Below are positions 15,117 to 22,771 of a stretch of 64,000 nucleotides of DNA, piece after piece. Positions within the stretch are counted from its first letter, which is position 1, and each line of letters opens with the position of its first letter. The DNA is from Gemmiger formicilis (GTDB lineage: Bacteria > Bacillota > Clostridia > Oscillospirales > Ruminococcaceae): contig NZ_WQOH01000031.1 of assembly GCF_018784445.1 (NCBI RefSeq), forward strand, positions 1-64,000, in the 5' to 3' direction. The notes beneath the pieces are model-generated. The model ran no database searches and had not been told where the DNA came from. It saw only the letters and a list, made by a program, of their open reading frames with translations. The translations under genes were made by a program, and so were the position numbers.

Positions 15117-17591
15117 ATGAAAAAGCGATTACTTTCCTTATTTCTTGTTTTGGCAGTGGTGTTTTCGTTTTCCCTTTCCGTCTTTGCTACTGATACCGGC
15201 ATTGATATTATTGATGACCCGCTATCATATTACCTTGAGAATCAGGTGCTAGGCGTGTATAAGGGTACAGGTGTTACTCTTGTTTGTCCTAAATGTGATT
15301 ATAAGGTTGTTTATACTGGTGGCACATTAGTTACTTGCCCCTATGACGGTGAAGCTTTGGTACTTTCTGACCTTGCAGGTGTTCATGCCGAAAAAGTTCC
15401 CTCCGGCATTGGTCGCAAAGACCTTCCCGGTTATGAAGATGATGAAGGCACGGCCCAAGTCAGCAAGGAAGGTGTGTTGACATACGTTGCACATCCTAGA
15501 TGGTTTATTAGTGATGGTGAGAAAAAATATTCGACCGTCCCATATCAAGACTTTTATGAGCATCAAATATGGGATGATGAAAAATGTGTGGCGGGTAGTG
15601 GTCATACATCTAGTTGTATAGATAGTGAATTTTATTTTACATACACTTCTGGTGGATATGATTTTAAATCAATAAATAATTTTAAGCCAAAACAATCATC
15701 GAGACTTTCGATGGCATGGGATATTGCCGATGGTAAACCTGCTCCAGGTATATATTATGTAGCTGCTAATCAGCCGTATGGCCGCTATCGAAAATCCCTT
15801 GGCGCGGATGAGACAATTCGTTATACAAGTAGTCGCACTATCGCTTTACCCTTGTCTGATGGGTATACTAACTACGGTATCTCGTTATATATGCCCTTTT
15901 CTACTACGGTTATGTGTTATAATGCTGATAGTATATCACGAACACTTACAGCGCACTTTTACCCTTTTATTGTAACTTGTGACCCCACGGAAAACACCAT
16001 CACACCGAAAGACACGGTTACTATCGGCGATAACACATTCACCGGCAAAATTTACGAAGATAGCAATACAGATTTAACGTATATCTATCCCGAGTGTTCT
16101 ACTACTGGTGATGATGGGGATACTATTACGGTTGTTCCCGACCATCCGCTTATTTACAATTCTGGTTCGGATACATACTATATTTACGACAATTCGACAA
16201 AGAACTATTACTATTTAGACTATACGCCGCAGGTAACGCCCACGCCCAGTCCTACACCTTCACCGACCCCTGTTGTAACGCCTACTCCTTCCCCTGAGCC
16301 TGTCGTCACGCCTACTCCGACGCCGGTTGTAACGCCGACACCTTCTCCCGAGGTGACACCCACTCCTACCCCTGACGCCGGAAACAATGACCATTGCGAC
16401 CACACCGGCATTATTGCCGTCTTAGAACAAATTCGGGATAAAATGGTTGCTGGCTTTACAGATATTACGGCTAATATACACGCCGACATGGTAGACTTTA
16501 AGGCCGCTGTGGTTGCCGGTTTCACCGACATTACTACAAATATTACGGCGGTGGTGGCAGACTTCAAAGCCGCCGTTGTGGCTGGCTTCGCTGACCTTTC
16601 CGCAAATTTCCAACTTGCTATTGAGAATCTGAACATCAACATTCAGAATTTCTTTAACAAGAAAATGGAAGATTTACCCGAGCCGACGCCCGCTCCCAGC
16701 CCGACGCCGGAACCTTCCGCGCCAACACCCAGCCCGGCCCCTACGGAGCCGCCCGCGCCTATTCTTCCCGAAACGCAAAACTTAATTATCCCGAAGATGA
16801 ACAGCAATACCTTTACCGATGAACACGGCACTTGGATTGCTTCTGGTTCCTCAAAGTATAGTGATGTGTTCGACTTCTTCCATGCTTTTGACCGTTCGAC
16901 TTCCGATTTTTGGGAAACAAATGCAAGTCCCTCTTACCTGCAAATTGAGATTCCCGACCCCAAAAATTATTACGTTGACGGTTATATTATGCGGATTTCT
17001 AAATTCACTAACCGTTACGCTAAAGAATGGACGCTTCAAGGCTCTGACGATGGCAAAACATGGGACGATTTGGATACACAAAAAGGCCAAAATCTCTCGG
17101 ATTTGGAAGAACACAAGTATCCCCTTACCCTGCGCAAGGCGTACAAATACTACCGCTTGAATATGTCGAACTACGCAAGTTCTATGTGTTCCCTTAGTCA
17201 CTTCAACCTTTTGGGCTACGATGCAAAAGATGTTGTAACTCCTACACCTGCACCGACTAACCCGCCTTCGCCTAGTCCTGCACCTGACCCCGGTACAGAC
17301 CCGACACCTGTACCCACACCGGGCGGAGATTCTGGCGGTAACAATTCCAGTAGTGGCGATTCCAGTTTGAACCCCTTCAAATGGTTGACCGACTTACTCA
17401 AAAATATTGTAGAAGGTATTTTAAAAGCCATCTGGAAACTAATAACCGCACTGTTCGGTTTCCTGCTCTGGCTGCTCTCCCTCGTCGGTAGTCTGTTCCC
17501 CTTCATCCCTGGTCAAGCTGTTCTCGCGGTAACATCGGCAGTGGTTATCGTGGCTGTTATCCGCATTATCAAATTTATTACAGGTAGGTGA
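15117..17591 (+). CDS. pIII-like adhesin: signal peptide, Pro/Thr linkers, F5/8 type C domain, C-terminal anchor, 824 aa
   Basis: Receptor-binding minor coat candidate. Domains: signal peptide 1-25 ([20 protein letters not shown]); N-terminal domain 26-370 with a small Cys motif (VCPKC, TCPYDG at 57-76); Pro/Thr linker 371-420; two near-identical helical repeats 442-500 ([25 protein letters not shown]); second linker 521-550; F5/8 type C (discoidin, CBM32-like) domain 553-702; third linker 706-750; hydrophobic C-terminal anchor 774-818. Separate binding domains joined by flexible linkers and ending in a membrane anchor is the plan of pIII, with Pro/Thr in place of Gly-rich linkers. The start at 15117 has AGGTG 6 nt upstream. 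F5/8C domains bind glycans, suggesting a cell-wall sugar receptor. Confidence 0.8.
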   Translation: MKKRLLSLFLVLAVVFSFSLSVFATDTGIDIIDDPLSYYLENQVLGVYKGTGVTLVCPKCDYKVVYTGGTLVTCPYDGEALVLSDLAGVHAEKVPSGIGRKDLPGYEDDEGTAQVSKEGVLTYVAHPRWFISDGEKKYSTVPYQDFYEHQIWDDEKCVAGSGHTSSCIDSEFYFTYTSGGYDFKSINNFKPKQSSRLSMAWDIADGKPAPGIYYVAANQPYGRYRKSLGADETIRYTSSRTIALPLSDGYTNYGISLYMPFSTTVMCYNADSISRTLTAHFYPFIVTCDPTENTITPKDTVTIGDNTFTGKIYEDSNTDLTYIYPECSTTGDDGDTITVVPDHPLIYNSGSDTYYIYDNSTKNYYYLDYTPQVTPTPSPTPSPTPVVTPTPSPEPVVTPTPTPVVTPTPSPEVTPTPTPDAGNNDHCDHTGIIAVLEQIRDKMVAGFTDITANIHADMVDFKAAVVAGFTDITTNITAVVADFKAAVVAGFADLSANFQLAIENLNINIQNFFNKKMEDLPEPTPAPSPTPEPSAPTPSPAPTEPPAPILPETQNLIIPKMNSNTFTDEHGTWIASGSSKYSDVFDFFHAFDRSTSDFWETNASPSYLQIEIPDPKNYYVDGYIMRISKFTNRYAKEWTLQGSDDGKTWDDLDTQKGQNLSDLEEHKYPLTLRKAYKYYRLNMSNYASSMCSLSHFNLLGYDAKDVVTPTPAPTNPPSPSPAPDPGTDPTPVPTPGGDSGGNNSSSGDSSLNPFKWLTDLLKNIVEGILKAIWKLITALFGFLLWLLSLVGSLFPFIPGQAVLAVTSAVVIVAVIRIIKFITGR

Positions 17592-17595
17592 TACC

Positions 17596-17952
17596 ATGAA
17601 AAAACTGTGCGCTATTCTAGCTCTGTTTTGCGTCCTGCTCTGCACGGCCTGCCCGGTCTTTGCGGATGAAGTGGCTGGCGATATCAGCACCAGCGAGACA
17701 GCGCAGGCCGGCGACGATATGGCCAACGCTACCACGGATTCAGCCGATGCGCTTACAAACCTTATGAACGGAGTAAAAGAAAAATGGGAAGAACTTTTCG
17801 GCGGTTTAGAAGGCGTCCTAGAATTTACTACCGTCTGCGTCGGCGGTGCTATCGGTTGTTTACCTTCGTCCTTCGCGCTGTATCTCATTATGTTGTCGGT
17901 CTGTGTCGCGGTGGTCGCTATCTTTAAAGCCTTGGGCGGAAAGGATAAATAA
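17596..17952 (+). CDS. small secreted/membrane phage protein, possible coat protein, 118 aa
   Basis: Signal peptide (MKKLCAILALFCVLLCTACPVFA, probable cleavage after VFA), an acidic mature N-terminus, a helix, and a hydrophobic segment near residues 88-110 with a basic GGKDK tail. The processed form of about 95 residues has the outline of a signal-peptide-bearing inovirus coat protein. It starts 4 bp after the adhesin stop with AGGTAGGTGA upstream. It may be the true major coat protein or a minor one. Confidence 0.6.
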   Translation: MKKLCAILALFCVLLCTACPVFADEVAGDISTSETAQAGDDMANATTDSADALTNLMNGVKEKWEELFGGLEGVLEFTTVCVGGAIGCLPSSFALYLIMLSVCVAVVAIFKALGGKDK

Positions 17953-17954
17953 AA

Positions 17955-18101
17955 ATGTTTGTAGCAGTTATGACAGAAATTGCAAAATTTCTGCAAATCA
18001 AAATGGACATATACGGCGCTGTATTCTCGTTCTGGGATTTCATGCTCTGGACGCTATTAGCCGCGCTGGTCGTCTGGGTCGTAAAGGAGATGCTGTGGTA
18101 A
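17955..18101 (+). CDS. minor coat-like single-helix protein, 48 aa
   Basis: Short gene starting MFVAVMTEIAKFLQ and containing one hydrophobic helix (SFWDFMLWTLLAALVVWVV). Size and single membrane helix resemble the minor tip proteins of filamentous phages (pVII/pIX type). Its stop shares a base with the next start (TAATG), and an AAAGGAGA inside its 3' end serves the next gene. No conventional ribosome binding site precedes it, so coupling to the gene ending 2 bp upstream is likely. Confidence 0.6.
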   Translation: MFVAVMTEIAKFLQIKMDIYGAVFSFWDFMLWTLLAALVVWVVKEMLW

Positions 18102-18598
18102 TGAGCGACAATTTCAATAAATTCTGTGGCGTTCTCATCCTACTGTTGCTCGGTCTTTCCACGCTGTTCACGCTCCGGGCCAGCGCCGAGGACTACACCC
18201 CGCCCGCCGATGCAGCAGAAACGACCGAAGAAGAAACACATGAAGTAATTCAAGTGCAGGGCGTTCAGACCTACGACCCCCAGCTATATGAAAAGTTGGA
18301 CACCTTGCAAGAATCCATCAACACACTGGTGGACGTTCTGACCCCTGCCGAGGATGCAGCCGACGTGTCCGAAACGCAGACCGCCGAACTGGCGCAAGAC
18401 TATACGGCCCAGTTGGACACGATCTCCGAACAACTTGTGGACCTGCGCACAGCTGCGGAAATGGCGACCGCCGAGACGGCCCAGCCCGCTGCATTCGAGA
18501 AAGCATTTTCCGATTACAGTGTATCCGAGGTGCTGCTGTTGGTGCTGGCCGCCGTGGTCGTCGGTGCAATCGTCGTCGGTTTGGTTCGTGGCTTTTAA
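18101..18598 (+). CDS. membrane phage protein with coiled coil, 165 aa
   Basis: N-terminal hydrophobic segment or signal (FCGVLILLLLGLSTLFTLRASA), acidic Thr/Glu-rich stretch, a heptad-like central region (LYEKLDTLQESINTLVDVL, LDTISEQLVDLRTAAEMA), and a C-terminal membrane helix (VSEVLLLVLAAVVVGAIVVGLV). AAAGGAGA lies 10 nt upstream of the ATG. Possibly a minor structural protein (pVI-like place in the order); family not recognised. Confidence 0.65.
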   Translation: MSDNFNKFCGVLILLLLGLSTLFTLRASAEDYTPPADAAETTEEETHEVIQVQGVQTYDPQLYEKLDTLQESINTLVDVLTPAEDAADVSETQTAELAQDYTAQLDTISEQLVDLRTAAEMATAETAQPAAFEKAFSDYSVSEVLLLVLAAVVVGAIVVGLVRGF

Positions 18599-18625
18599 GC
18601 AAAAGCGGCAAGCGCGTTCGGGGCG

Positions 18626-18643
18626 CGGGGGCTATTGCCCCCG
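18626..18643 (+). repeat. GC-rich intercistronic hairpin
   Basis: CGGGGGC (18626-18632) pairs with GCCCCCG (18637-18643), loop TATT, inside a G/C-only stretch between two phage genes. No T-run follows, so it may be an mRNA-stability or attenuation element rather than a terminator. Confidence 0.5.
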
Positions 18644-18681
18644 CCCCGCGCGCGCGTCGCCGCAAAGTGAGGTGTAAAAAA

Positions 18682-18861
18682 ATGGTATCTCTGTTCTATG
18701 ACCTGCTGGCGTTCTTCGGTATCTCTGCCGACGCGCCGCAAAACCTGTCCGAGTTCTTCCCCTGGTTCCTTGCAATCCTTGTGGCCATGGCGCTGTTCCT
18801 ATTCGTGTTCGGCATCGTCAAGGATTTCACCCACACATTTGCACGTGGGGGTCGCTTCTGA
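18682..18861 (+). CDS. small single-helix phage protein, 59 aa
   Basis: MVSLFYDLLAFF followed by one membrane helix (FPWFLAILVAMALFLFVFGIV) and a basic tail (ARGGRF). The start at 18682 is preferred over a GTG at 18667 because GTGAGGTG is then correctly spaced. Its stop shares a base with the Zot start (TGATG). Candidate minor coat protein. Confidence 0.65.
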   Translation: MVSLFYDLLAFFGISADAPQNLSEFFPWFLAILVAMALFLFVFGIVKDFTHTFARGGRF

Positions 18862-19775
18862 TGAACGGTTACATGGTTCTGCTTCTGGTCGCTGTGTTCA
18901 TTACGTTGGGTGTCTCTCGCATTGCGCGGCAAATAACGTTCCATCCCTTCCAAACCGGCTTCAACGCTATCAAAGACCTGTACTATTACCAGCTGCACCG
19001 GGGCTGGCATAACTGCCCGGTGGGTGCGCTGGATATCTACTGCGGCTACTTCGGCTCCGGTAAAACGCTGTCGTTGGTACATAAAGTAGTTGGCCTGTAT
19101 AATCGCTACAATGATAAAGTAGTATGGTGCCCCCGGCGTAAAAAGTTTGTGGTGCAGAAAATCAACATTCTTTCGAACGTGGATTTGGCTGTTCCGTACA
19201 CAAAATTAGAAAGTCTTGCACAGGTCGTCAAGGCAAGCAAAACCACGAAAGCCATAGACGACGAGGAAGAAACGCTGACAGTAACCATTGTAGCAATGGA
19301 CGAGCTTTCCGTGCAGATGAACAGCCGCTCCTTTAAGGACAACTTCAACGCCTATTTCCTCAATACGCTGCTTTGTTGCCGACACTACCATATCAGTTTC
19401 TACGGCTCGGCCCAGCGGTTCCAGCACGTGGACAAACTGCTGCGGGATGTTACCCACACCGTCATTCAGTGCAACAAGATTTGGCGTTTTCAACTCTGGG
19501 CAAGCTATGACGCATGGGAAATGGAGAACGCCACAAATGCCGAAATGATACGCCCGCTCCGGTGTGGCCTGTGGTTCGTGCTCGACCGCGACTATAACGC
19601 TTATGATACCTTGGCCGTCGTGGACAACCTGCAAAAGAAATTCGAGGAAGGCGACATTCTCCCCGAAGCGGAAATTATCAGCAATCAGGCCCCGGCCGGG
19701 CCGCTTGGTCTGGAAGTCGCAAGTAAACCCACAAAGAAAGCCCAGCGCCGTATGTCCGGGCAGATTAAGAGATAG
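18861..19775 (+). CDS. Zot/pI-type phage morphogenesis ATPase, 304 aa
   Basis: Powers extrusion of filamentous virions. Seen: N-terminal membrane helix (MVLLLVAVFITLGV), Walker A GYFGSGKT (62-69), Walker B VTIVAMDEL (141-149) with D147/E148, and the family-typical LLCCRHYHISFYGSAQRFQHVDKLLRD motif-like region (sensor Gln in SAQ). It is the diagnostic gene of inoviruses. The membrane anchor is N-terminal, whereas in M13 pI it is near the C-terminal end. The C-terminus is basic. Starts on the stop of the preceding gene (TGATG). Confidence 0.92.
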   Translation: MNGYMVLLLVAVFITLGVSRIARQITFHPFQTGFNAIKDLYYYQLHRGWHNCPVGALDIYCGYFGSGKTLSLVHKVVGLYNRYNDKVVWCPRRKKFVVQKINILSNVDLAVPYTKLESLAQVVKASKTTKAIDDEEETLTVTIVAMDELSVQMNSRSFKDNFNAYFLNTLLCCRHYHISFYGSAQRFQHVDKLLRDVTHTVIQCNKIWRFQLWASYDAWEMENATNAEMIRPLRCGLWFVLDRDYNAYDTLAVVDNLQKKFEEGDILPEAEIISNQAPAGPLGLEVASKPTKKAQRRMSGQIKR

Positions 19776-19795
19776 CCCCAAAAGGAGAACGTAAA

Positions 19796-19990
19796 ATGAC
19801 TTTTAAAGAATTGTACGAAATCTCTAGCGAGATTCACTTTGACCTGTTTGACGAAGTTGACGGTTCACTTGGTTGTTTGTCCACCGGCCCCATCGTTGAT
19901 GATGGGCTATTTGAAATGGTGGAAGATGCCACTGTGCGGAAACTTGTGTGTGTTTCTCCGCATATGCTTATTGTGTTTCTTGAGGTGTAA
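19796..19990 (+). CDS. small phage protein, 64 aa
   Basis: Not recognised. Soluble, acidic. An excellent ribosome binding site (AAAAGGAGAACGTAAA) precedes the ATG and supports it being real. Follows zot by 20 bp. Confidence 0.6.
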   Translation: MTFKELYEISSEIHFDLFDEVDGSLGCLSTGPIVDDGLFEMVEDATVRKLVCVSPHMLIVFLEV

Positions 19991-19993
19991 TAG

Positions 19994-20224
19994 ATGAAAA
20001 AGGTTTGCCGGATAGACAAAACGAATAAGCGCCCTTACTGCCTGCGCAAGCCGTGCTCGTATCGGCTGGATGGTAGTTGCTCCGGGCCGGTGGTGGCCGT
20101 GAAGGACTATTACTCTGTGCACAACTGCCCGGATGTGCCTATCAGCCTAGCCCCGCCGCCTGACTGCGGCCAGCACGCCGAGTGTGCCTTCTGCCGGGAT
20201 AGAAAGCGTTATGGGGCGCAGTAG
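19994..20224 (+). CDS. small Cys-rich phage protein, 76 aa
   Basis: Eight cysteines in 76 residues, arranged in pairs (CLRKPCSY, CGQHAECAFCRD), with a basic N-terminus, suggesting a zinc-binding regulator. GAGGTG lies upstream. Last gene before the non-coding region. Family not recognised. Confidence 0.6.
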   Translation: MKKVCRIDKTNKRPYCLRKPCSYRLDGSCSGPVVAVKDYYSVHNCPDVPISLAPPPDCGQHAECAFCRDRKRYGAQ

Positions 20225-20931
20225 TCCGCGTATGGACGCGCACACAGAACGGTGCTATACTTGAAAAGTCACCTGCAATCTTCCGGGTGTTCGGCCCACA
20301 CAATTTTTTAAAGTGGGCCGGTTTGGCGGGTATGGGGCGCCTAGCCCCATATTGGCAGCGCCTGCGCGGCGCTCACCTTCCCACGCCTGCAACTGAAATC
20401 GCGCAAAGGCAAGAGTAGGAACTTCCCGGAGCCCGGAATTTTCCTCTTATTGGCCTCAGCGCCAGACCGCCAGTCTTGCCCGGCCAGCAACGTGAAACGG
20501 CGCAAGAGTGCGAGACTTTGCCCCGCGTCAATCCTTCGGGCGGCGCTCTGGCTGTGGGTTATCGCAGGCCGTCCCTCGTGACCGTCCCCGGTCCCGACCG
20601 GGGACTAAAAAGACACATTAGAATCCGCGGCCCGCGAACGCGGGCTTGTGCATAATTTTTGATAGCCGAACCCCCAATTTATAAAGGGTTCGGCGTCTGA
20701 GCGGGCACATGCGCCGCAGGCACATTCTTTTATGCAACTTAGCGCAGTGCGTGTGTAGTAGGCGCGGAGAAGGTGTGAAACGGCTGTGAAGGGTCTAGGC
20801 CCGAAACAGTCGTGCAGCCCTTCGGAACGTCTGCGGAACGCGCCGAAGCGGGCCATGCAACAAACAATAAAGTAAAAACTGCCGTTGCGGCCCAACAGGA
20901 CGCGGCGGCAGTTTTTGTGTAGAGGTGTACC
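20225..20931 (+). other. 700-bp hairpin-rich phage intergenic region
   Basis: No credible gene. Perfect stems: 20292-20299/20313-20320 (8 bp), 20331-20338/20344-20351 (8 bp), 20357-20362/20368-20373 (6 bp), 20584-20592/20597-20605 (9 bp), 20630-20636/20639-20645 (7 bp), 20665-20673/20686-20694 (9 bp), and the terminator at 20874-20916. Filamentous phages keep their packaging signal and single-strand origin as a hairpin cluster in one intergenic region next to the morphogenesis genes, so this is the candidate locus. Confidence 0.65.
20874..20916 (+). terminator. terminator between phage genes and transposase
   Basis: AAAAACTGCCG (20874-20884) pairs with CGGCAGTTTTT (20906-20916). It insulates the transposase, whose ATG is 16 bp further, from phage transcription; it is symmetrical enough to act in both directions. 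Confidence 0.75.
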
Positions 20932-21999
20932 ATGTACGAACAGCAACGGAAAAAAGGCCGACCATTGACCGGCACAGAACGCAACTTAATCGCACATCTG
21001 TATAAACTGGGCTTCACGCAAACCGCCATTGCAAAAGAGGTCGGCGTTTGGCCGTCAACCATCTGCCGCGAACTTCGGCGCGGCATGGTTGACCAGCTGA
21101 ACGGCGCAACATGGGAATACTATAAAACTTACTCGCCGCAAAAGGCACAATGCCACGCTGATTATATGCGTACCGCCCATGGCCCCGATTTAAAGATAGG
21201 CAGTCGCGCGGACTATCTGGCCGCGCTGGAATCGTATATGCTGACCGGATCCAGCCCGCAGGATGCAATAGCACAAGTCGGCAGCGCCTACGGTATCACG
21301 ATAAGTAAAACAACCTGTTACCGCTATATCCGCATGAGCCTGTTTCAAACGCTGCGCTATAAGCACCTGCCGCAGGGCCACCCAAAGAAGGGTAAAGGAA
21401 CCGTCACACACTCGAACGTATCCCACCCCAAACACCGCAGTATTGAACACCGCGCAAAGAGTATCCGAAACCGTGAAGAAGTCGGACACTGGGAACTGGA
21501 TAGCGTCATAGGCAAGGCCGAAGGAACCGGCGAGAGTTGCCTTGTAATGACCGACCGCAAAACCAGAGGTGAAATCATCATCAAAGCCCGGAGTAAAACT
21601 GCCGCCGATACAGTCCATGCCCTGCAATGGCTCAAATGTCAGATTGGCCGCGATTGGAAGTTGATATTCCACACCATCACGAACGACAACGGCTCCGAGT
21701 TTGCCGACCAAGACGGTATAGACGCGCTGGGCGTGACAACATTCTATTGCCATCCGCAAAGCCCCCACGAGCGCGGTACTAATGAGGTCACAAACAAATT
21801 GGTGCGCCGCAAACTGCCCAAAGGTAAGAGCATGGCGAAGGTCACGCAGAAACAGGCCACCGAGGTGCAGCACTGGGTCAACCACTACACCCGGCCCATG
21901 TTCGGCGGTAAGTCTGCCGCCGATATGCTTAAAGAGGAATTAGACAAACTGCCCCTATACAACCGCGAAAAGGTGTACCGCTTCTTTGACCTGCTCTAG
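20932..21999 (+). CDS. IS30-family transposase, presumed phage recombinase, 355 aa
   Basis: DDE transposase. Seen: N-terminal HTH (RPLTGTERNLIAHLYKLGFT, then IAKEVGVWPSTICRELRRG), catalytic D190 in GHWELDSVIG, D252 in TNDNGSEF and E285 in ERGTNE. GAGGTG precedes the ATG. It lies at the right end of the prophage inside the direct repeats, framed by terminators, with no flanking inverted repeats of its own that I can find, so it looks like a phage gene and not a passenger IS. IS30-type transposases have been reported in some filamentous phages (for example of Spiroplasma). It is the only recombinase in the element. Confidence 0.88.
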   Translation: MYEQQRKKGRPLTGTERNLIAHLYKLGFTQTAIAKEVGVWPSTICRELRRGMVDQLNGATWEYYKTYSPQKAQCHADYMRTAHGPDLKIGSRADYLAALESYMLTGSSPQDAIAQVGSAYGITISKTTCYRYIRMSLFQTLRYKHLPQGHPKKGKGTVTHSNVSHPKHRSIEHRAKSIRNREEVGHWELDSVIGKAEGTGESCLVMTDRKTRGEIIIKARSKTAADTVHALQWLKCQIGRDWKLIFHTITNDNGSEFADQDGIDALGVTTFYCHPQSPHERGTNEVTNKLVRRKLPKGKSMAKVTQKQATEVQHWVNHYTRPMFGGKSAADMLKEELDKLPLYNREKVYRFFDLL

Positions 22000-22066
22000 C
22001 AGCGGGCCACAATATGCCCCACCAGCCCGCCGCAATGCGACGGGCTAAAGGTGTTGCAAAAAGCAG

Positions 22067-22113
22067 AAAATCCCGGTGCAGATTTGCGCAAGCAAATTCC
22101 GCACCGGGATTTT
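22067..22113 (+). terminator. long terminator hairpin after transposase
   Basis: AAAATCCCGGTGC (22067-22079) pairs with GCACCGGGATTTT (22101-22113). Inside, ATTTGC (22082-22087) pairs with GCAAAT (22092-22097). A T-run ends the outer arm. Confidence 0.85.
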
Positions 22114-22117
22114 TCAC

Positions 22118-22152
22118 CACAAAAGCAACAATTATCTATTGACGCTTTTGTG
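22118..22152. repeat. inverted repeat near prophage right end
   Basis: CACAAAAGC (22118-22126) and GCTTTTGTG (22144-22152), spacer 17 nt, 39 bp from the right attachment repeat. Possible recombinase binding site. No matching copy is visible at the left end. Confidence 0.45.
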
Positions 22153-22576
22153 TAAATCGTCTAATTTTGCCAGGAACCCTTGACAGTAGCATAACGACGT
22201 TCTTGACCCAGTCCGGGTCACCGCCCTCCACCAGCACCGGCAGCTTGTTCTGCTGTGCCAGCTGCTTTATGCGGTCATTGAAAATACTATCCTGGGGTAC
22301 GCTCTCCAGATTGATTTTGTACTTCCCGGCGTACTTCTCGTTAAAACGCTCGACCTGCGGCTCAAAGAAGACCGCACCGACGTTCTCGCCGGTTTTGAAG
22401 GAGGGAATGGTGACTTCCACCACGCCGCTGTTGGTATCAGCGGATGCCGTGCTGCTGGCAGTATCGCCGCCGGTTGTGGAAGTTGCAGCAGAGGATGCAG
22501 CGCCACCGCAGCCGGCCAGGCTGGCGGTCATCATGGCAGCGGCCAGAGCGCCTGCGAACAGTTGCTTCTTTTTCAT
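22136..22576 (-). pseudogene. 5' part of alpha-glucoside substrate-binding lipoprotein, split by prophage
   Basis: Signal peptide and lipobox (ALAAAMMTASLAGC), low-complexity Ser/Thr linker, and the first part of a solute-binding domain up to GGDPDWVKNVV. Past the attachment repeat the frame continues into phage DNA for 19 codons and stops at 22136, giving a 146-residue truncated product. AAAGGAG precedes the ATG. LacI-type operators lie directly upstream. Reading on at 13030 restores the full protein. Confidence 0.9.
22191..22205. repeat. prophage attachment repeat, right copy
   Basis: ATAACGACGTTCTTG, identical to 13016-13030. On the minus strand it encodes the KNVV segment of the binding protein. 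Confidence 0.9.
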
Positions 22577-22654
22577 AGTGTTTCTCCTTTACTTTTGTGC
22601 TTTTTTGTTTTATTAACACGGTGCGGTTGCACCAAATGTTCCAAAAGTTATTGC

Positions 22655-22666
22655 AAAAACGTTTTT
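22655..22666. promoter_or_regulatory. LacI-type operator 1
   Basis: AAAAACGTTTTT, a perfect palindrome with the central CG step typical of LacI-family sites, 79 bp upstream of the binding-protein start. Confidence 0.7.
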
Positions 22667-22716
22667 GTTTTGCGGTTAAAAATATTTGCAGTGAAATTTG
22701 GCTTAAGAAGTTACTG

Positions 22717-22728
22717 CAAAAACGTTTG
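22717..22728. promoter_or_regulatory. LacI-type operator 2
   Basis: CAAAAACGTTTG, sharing GCAAAAACGTTT with operator 1 and about 62 bp (six helical turns) from it, between lacI and the operon start. Suits cooperative binding. Confidence 0.65.
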
Positions 22729-22771
22729 TATCTCTGTCTGAAAAAAGCGGCCTTAACCGCTGATTTCGGTT

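Larger units (their letters stand above)
13031..22190 (+). mobile_element. inovirus-like (filamentous phage) prophage, 9,175-bp unit
   Basis: Integrated element bounded by the 15-bp direct repeat. On the plus strand it encodes, in order: small basic/acidic protein (possible ssDNA-binding), RepB-type HUH initiator, small protein, coat-like protein then terminator, large adhesin-like protein, four small membrane proteins, Zot-type ATPase, two small proteins, a hairpin-rich non-coding region and an IS30-family transposase. A single minus-strand gene lies at 14873-15061. The rep, coat, terminator, adhesin, minor proteins, Zot order is that of Inoviridae, and the Zot ATPase is their marker gene. 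Coupled starts (TAATG, TGATG) throughout suggest polycistronic expression. No holin, endolysin, terminase or tail gene is present, which fits extrusion without lysis. Confidence 0.88.

Noticed and set aside
16210-16380. CRISPR-like tandem repeats.
   Set aside because: The periodic sequence encodes a Thr/Pro linker (TPTPSP) inside the adhesin reading frame; there are no spacers.
20932-21999. The IS30-type gene as a passenger insertion sequence within the phage.
   Set aside because: No inverted terminal repeats or short target duplication found directly around it; both sides are phage-style terminators. Not fully excluded without database comparison.
13016-22190. A split promoter rebuilt when the phage circularises (TTGACA at 22180, TATAAT at 13041).
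   Set aside because: After joining at the repeat the two boxes would be 28 bp apart instead of about 17, so they do not form a usable promoter.
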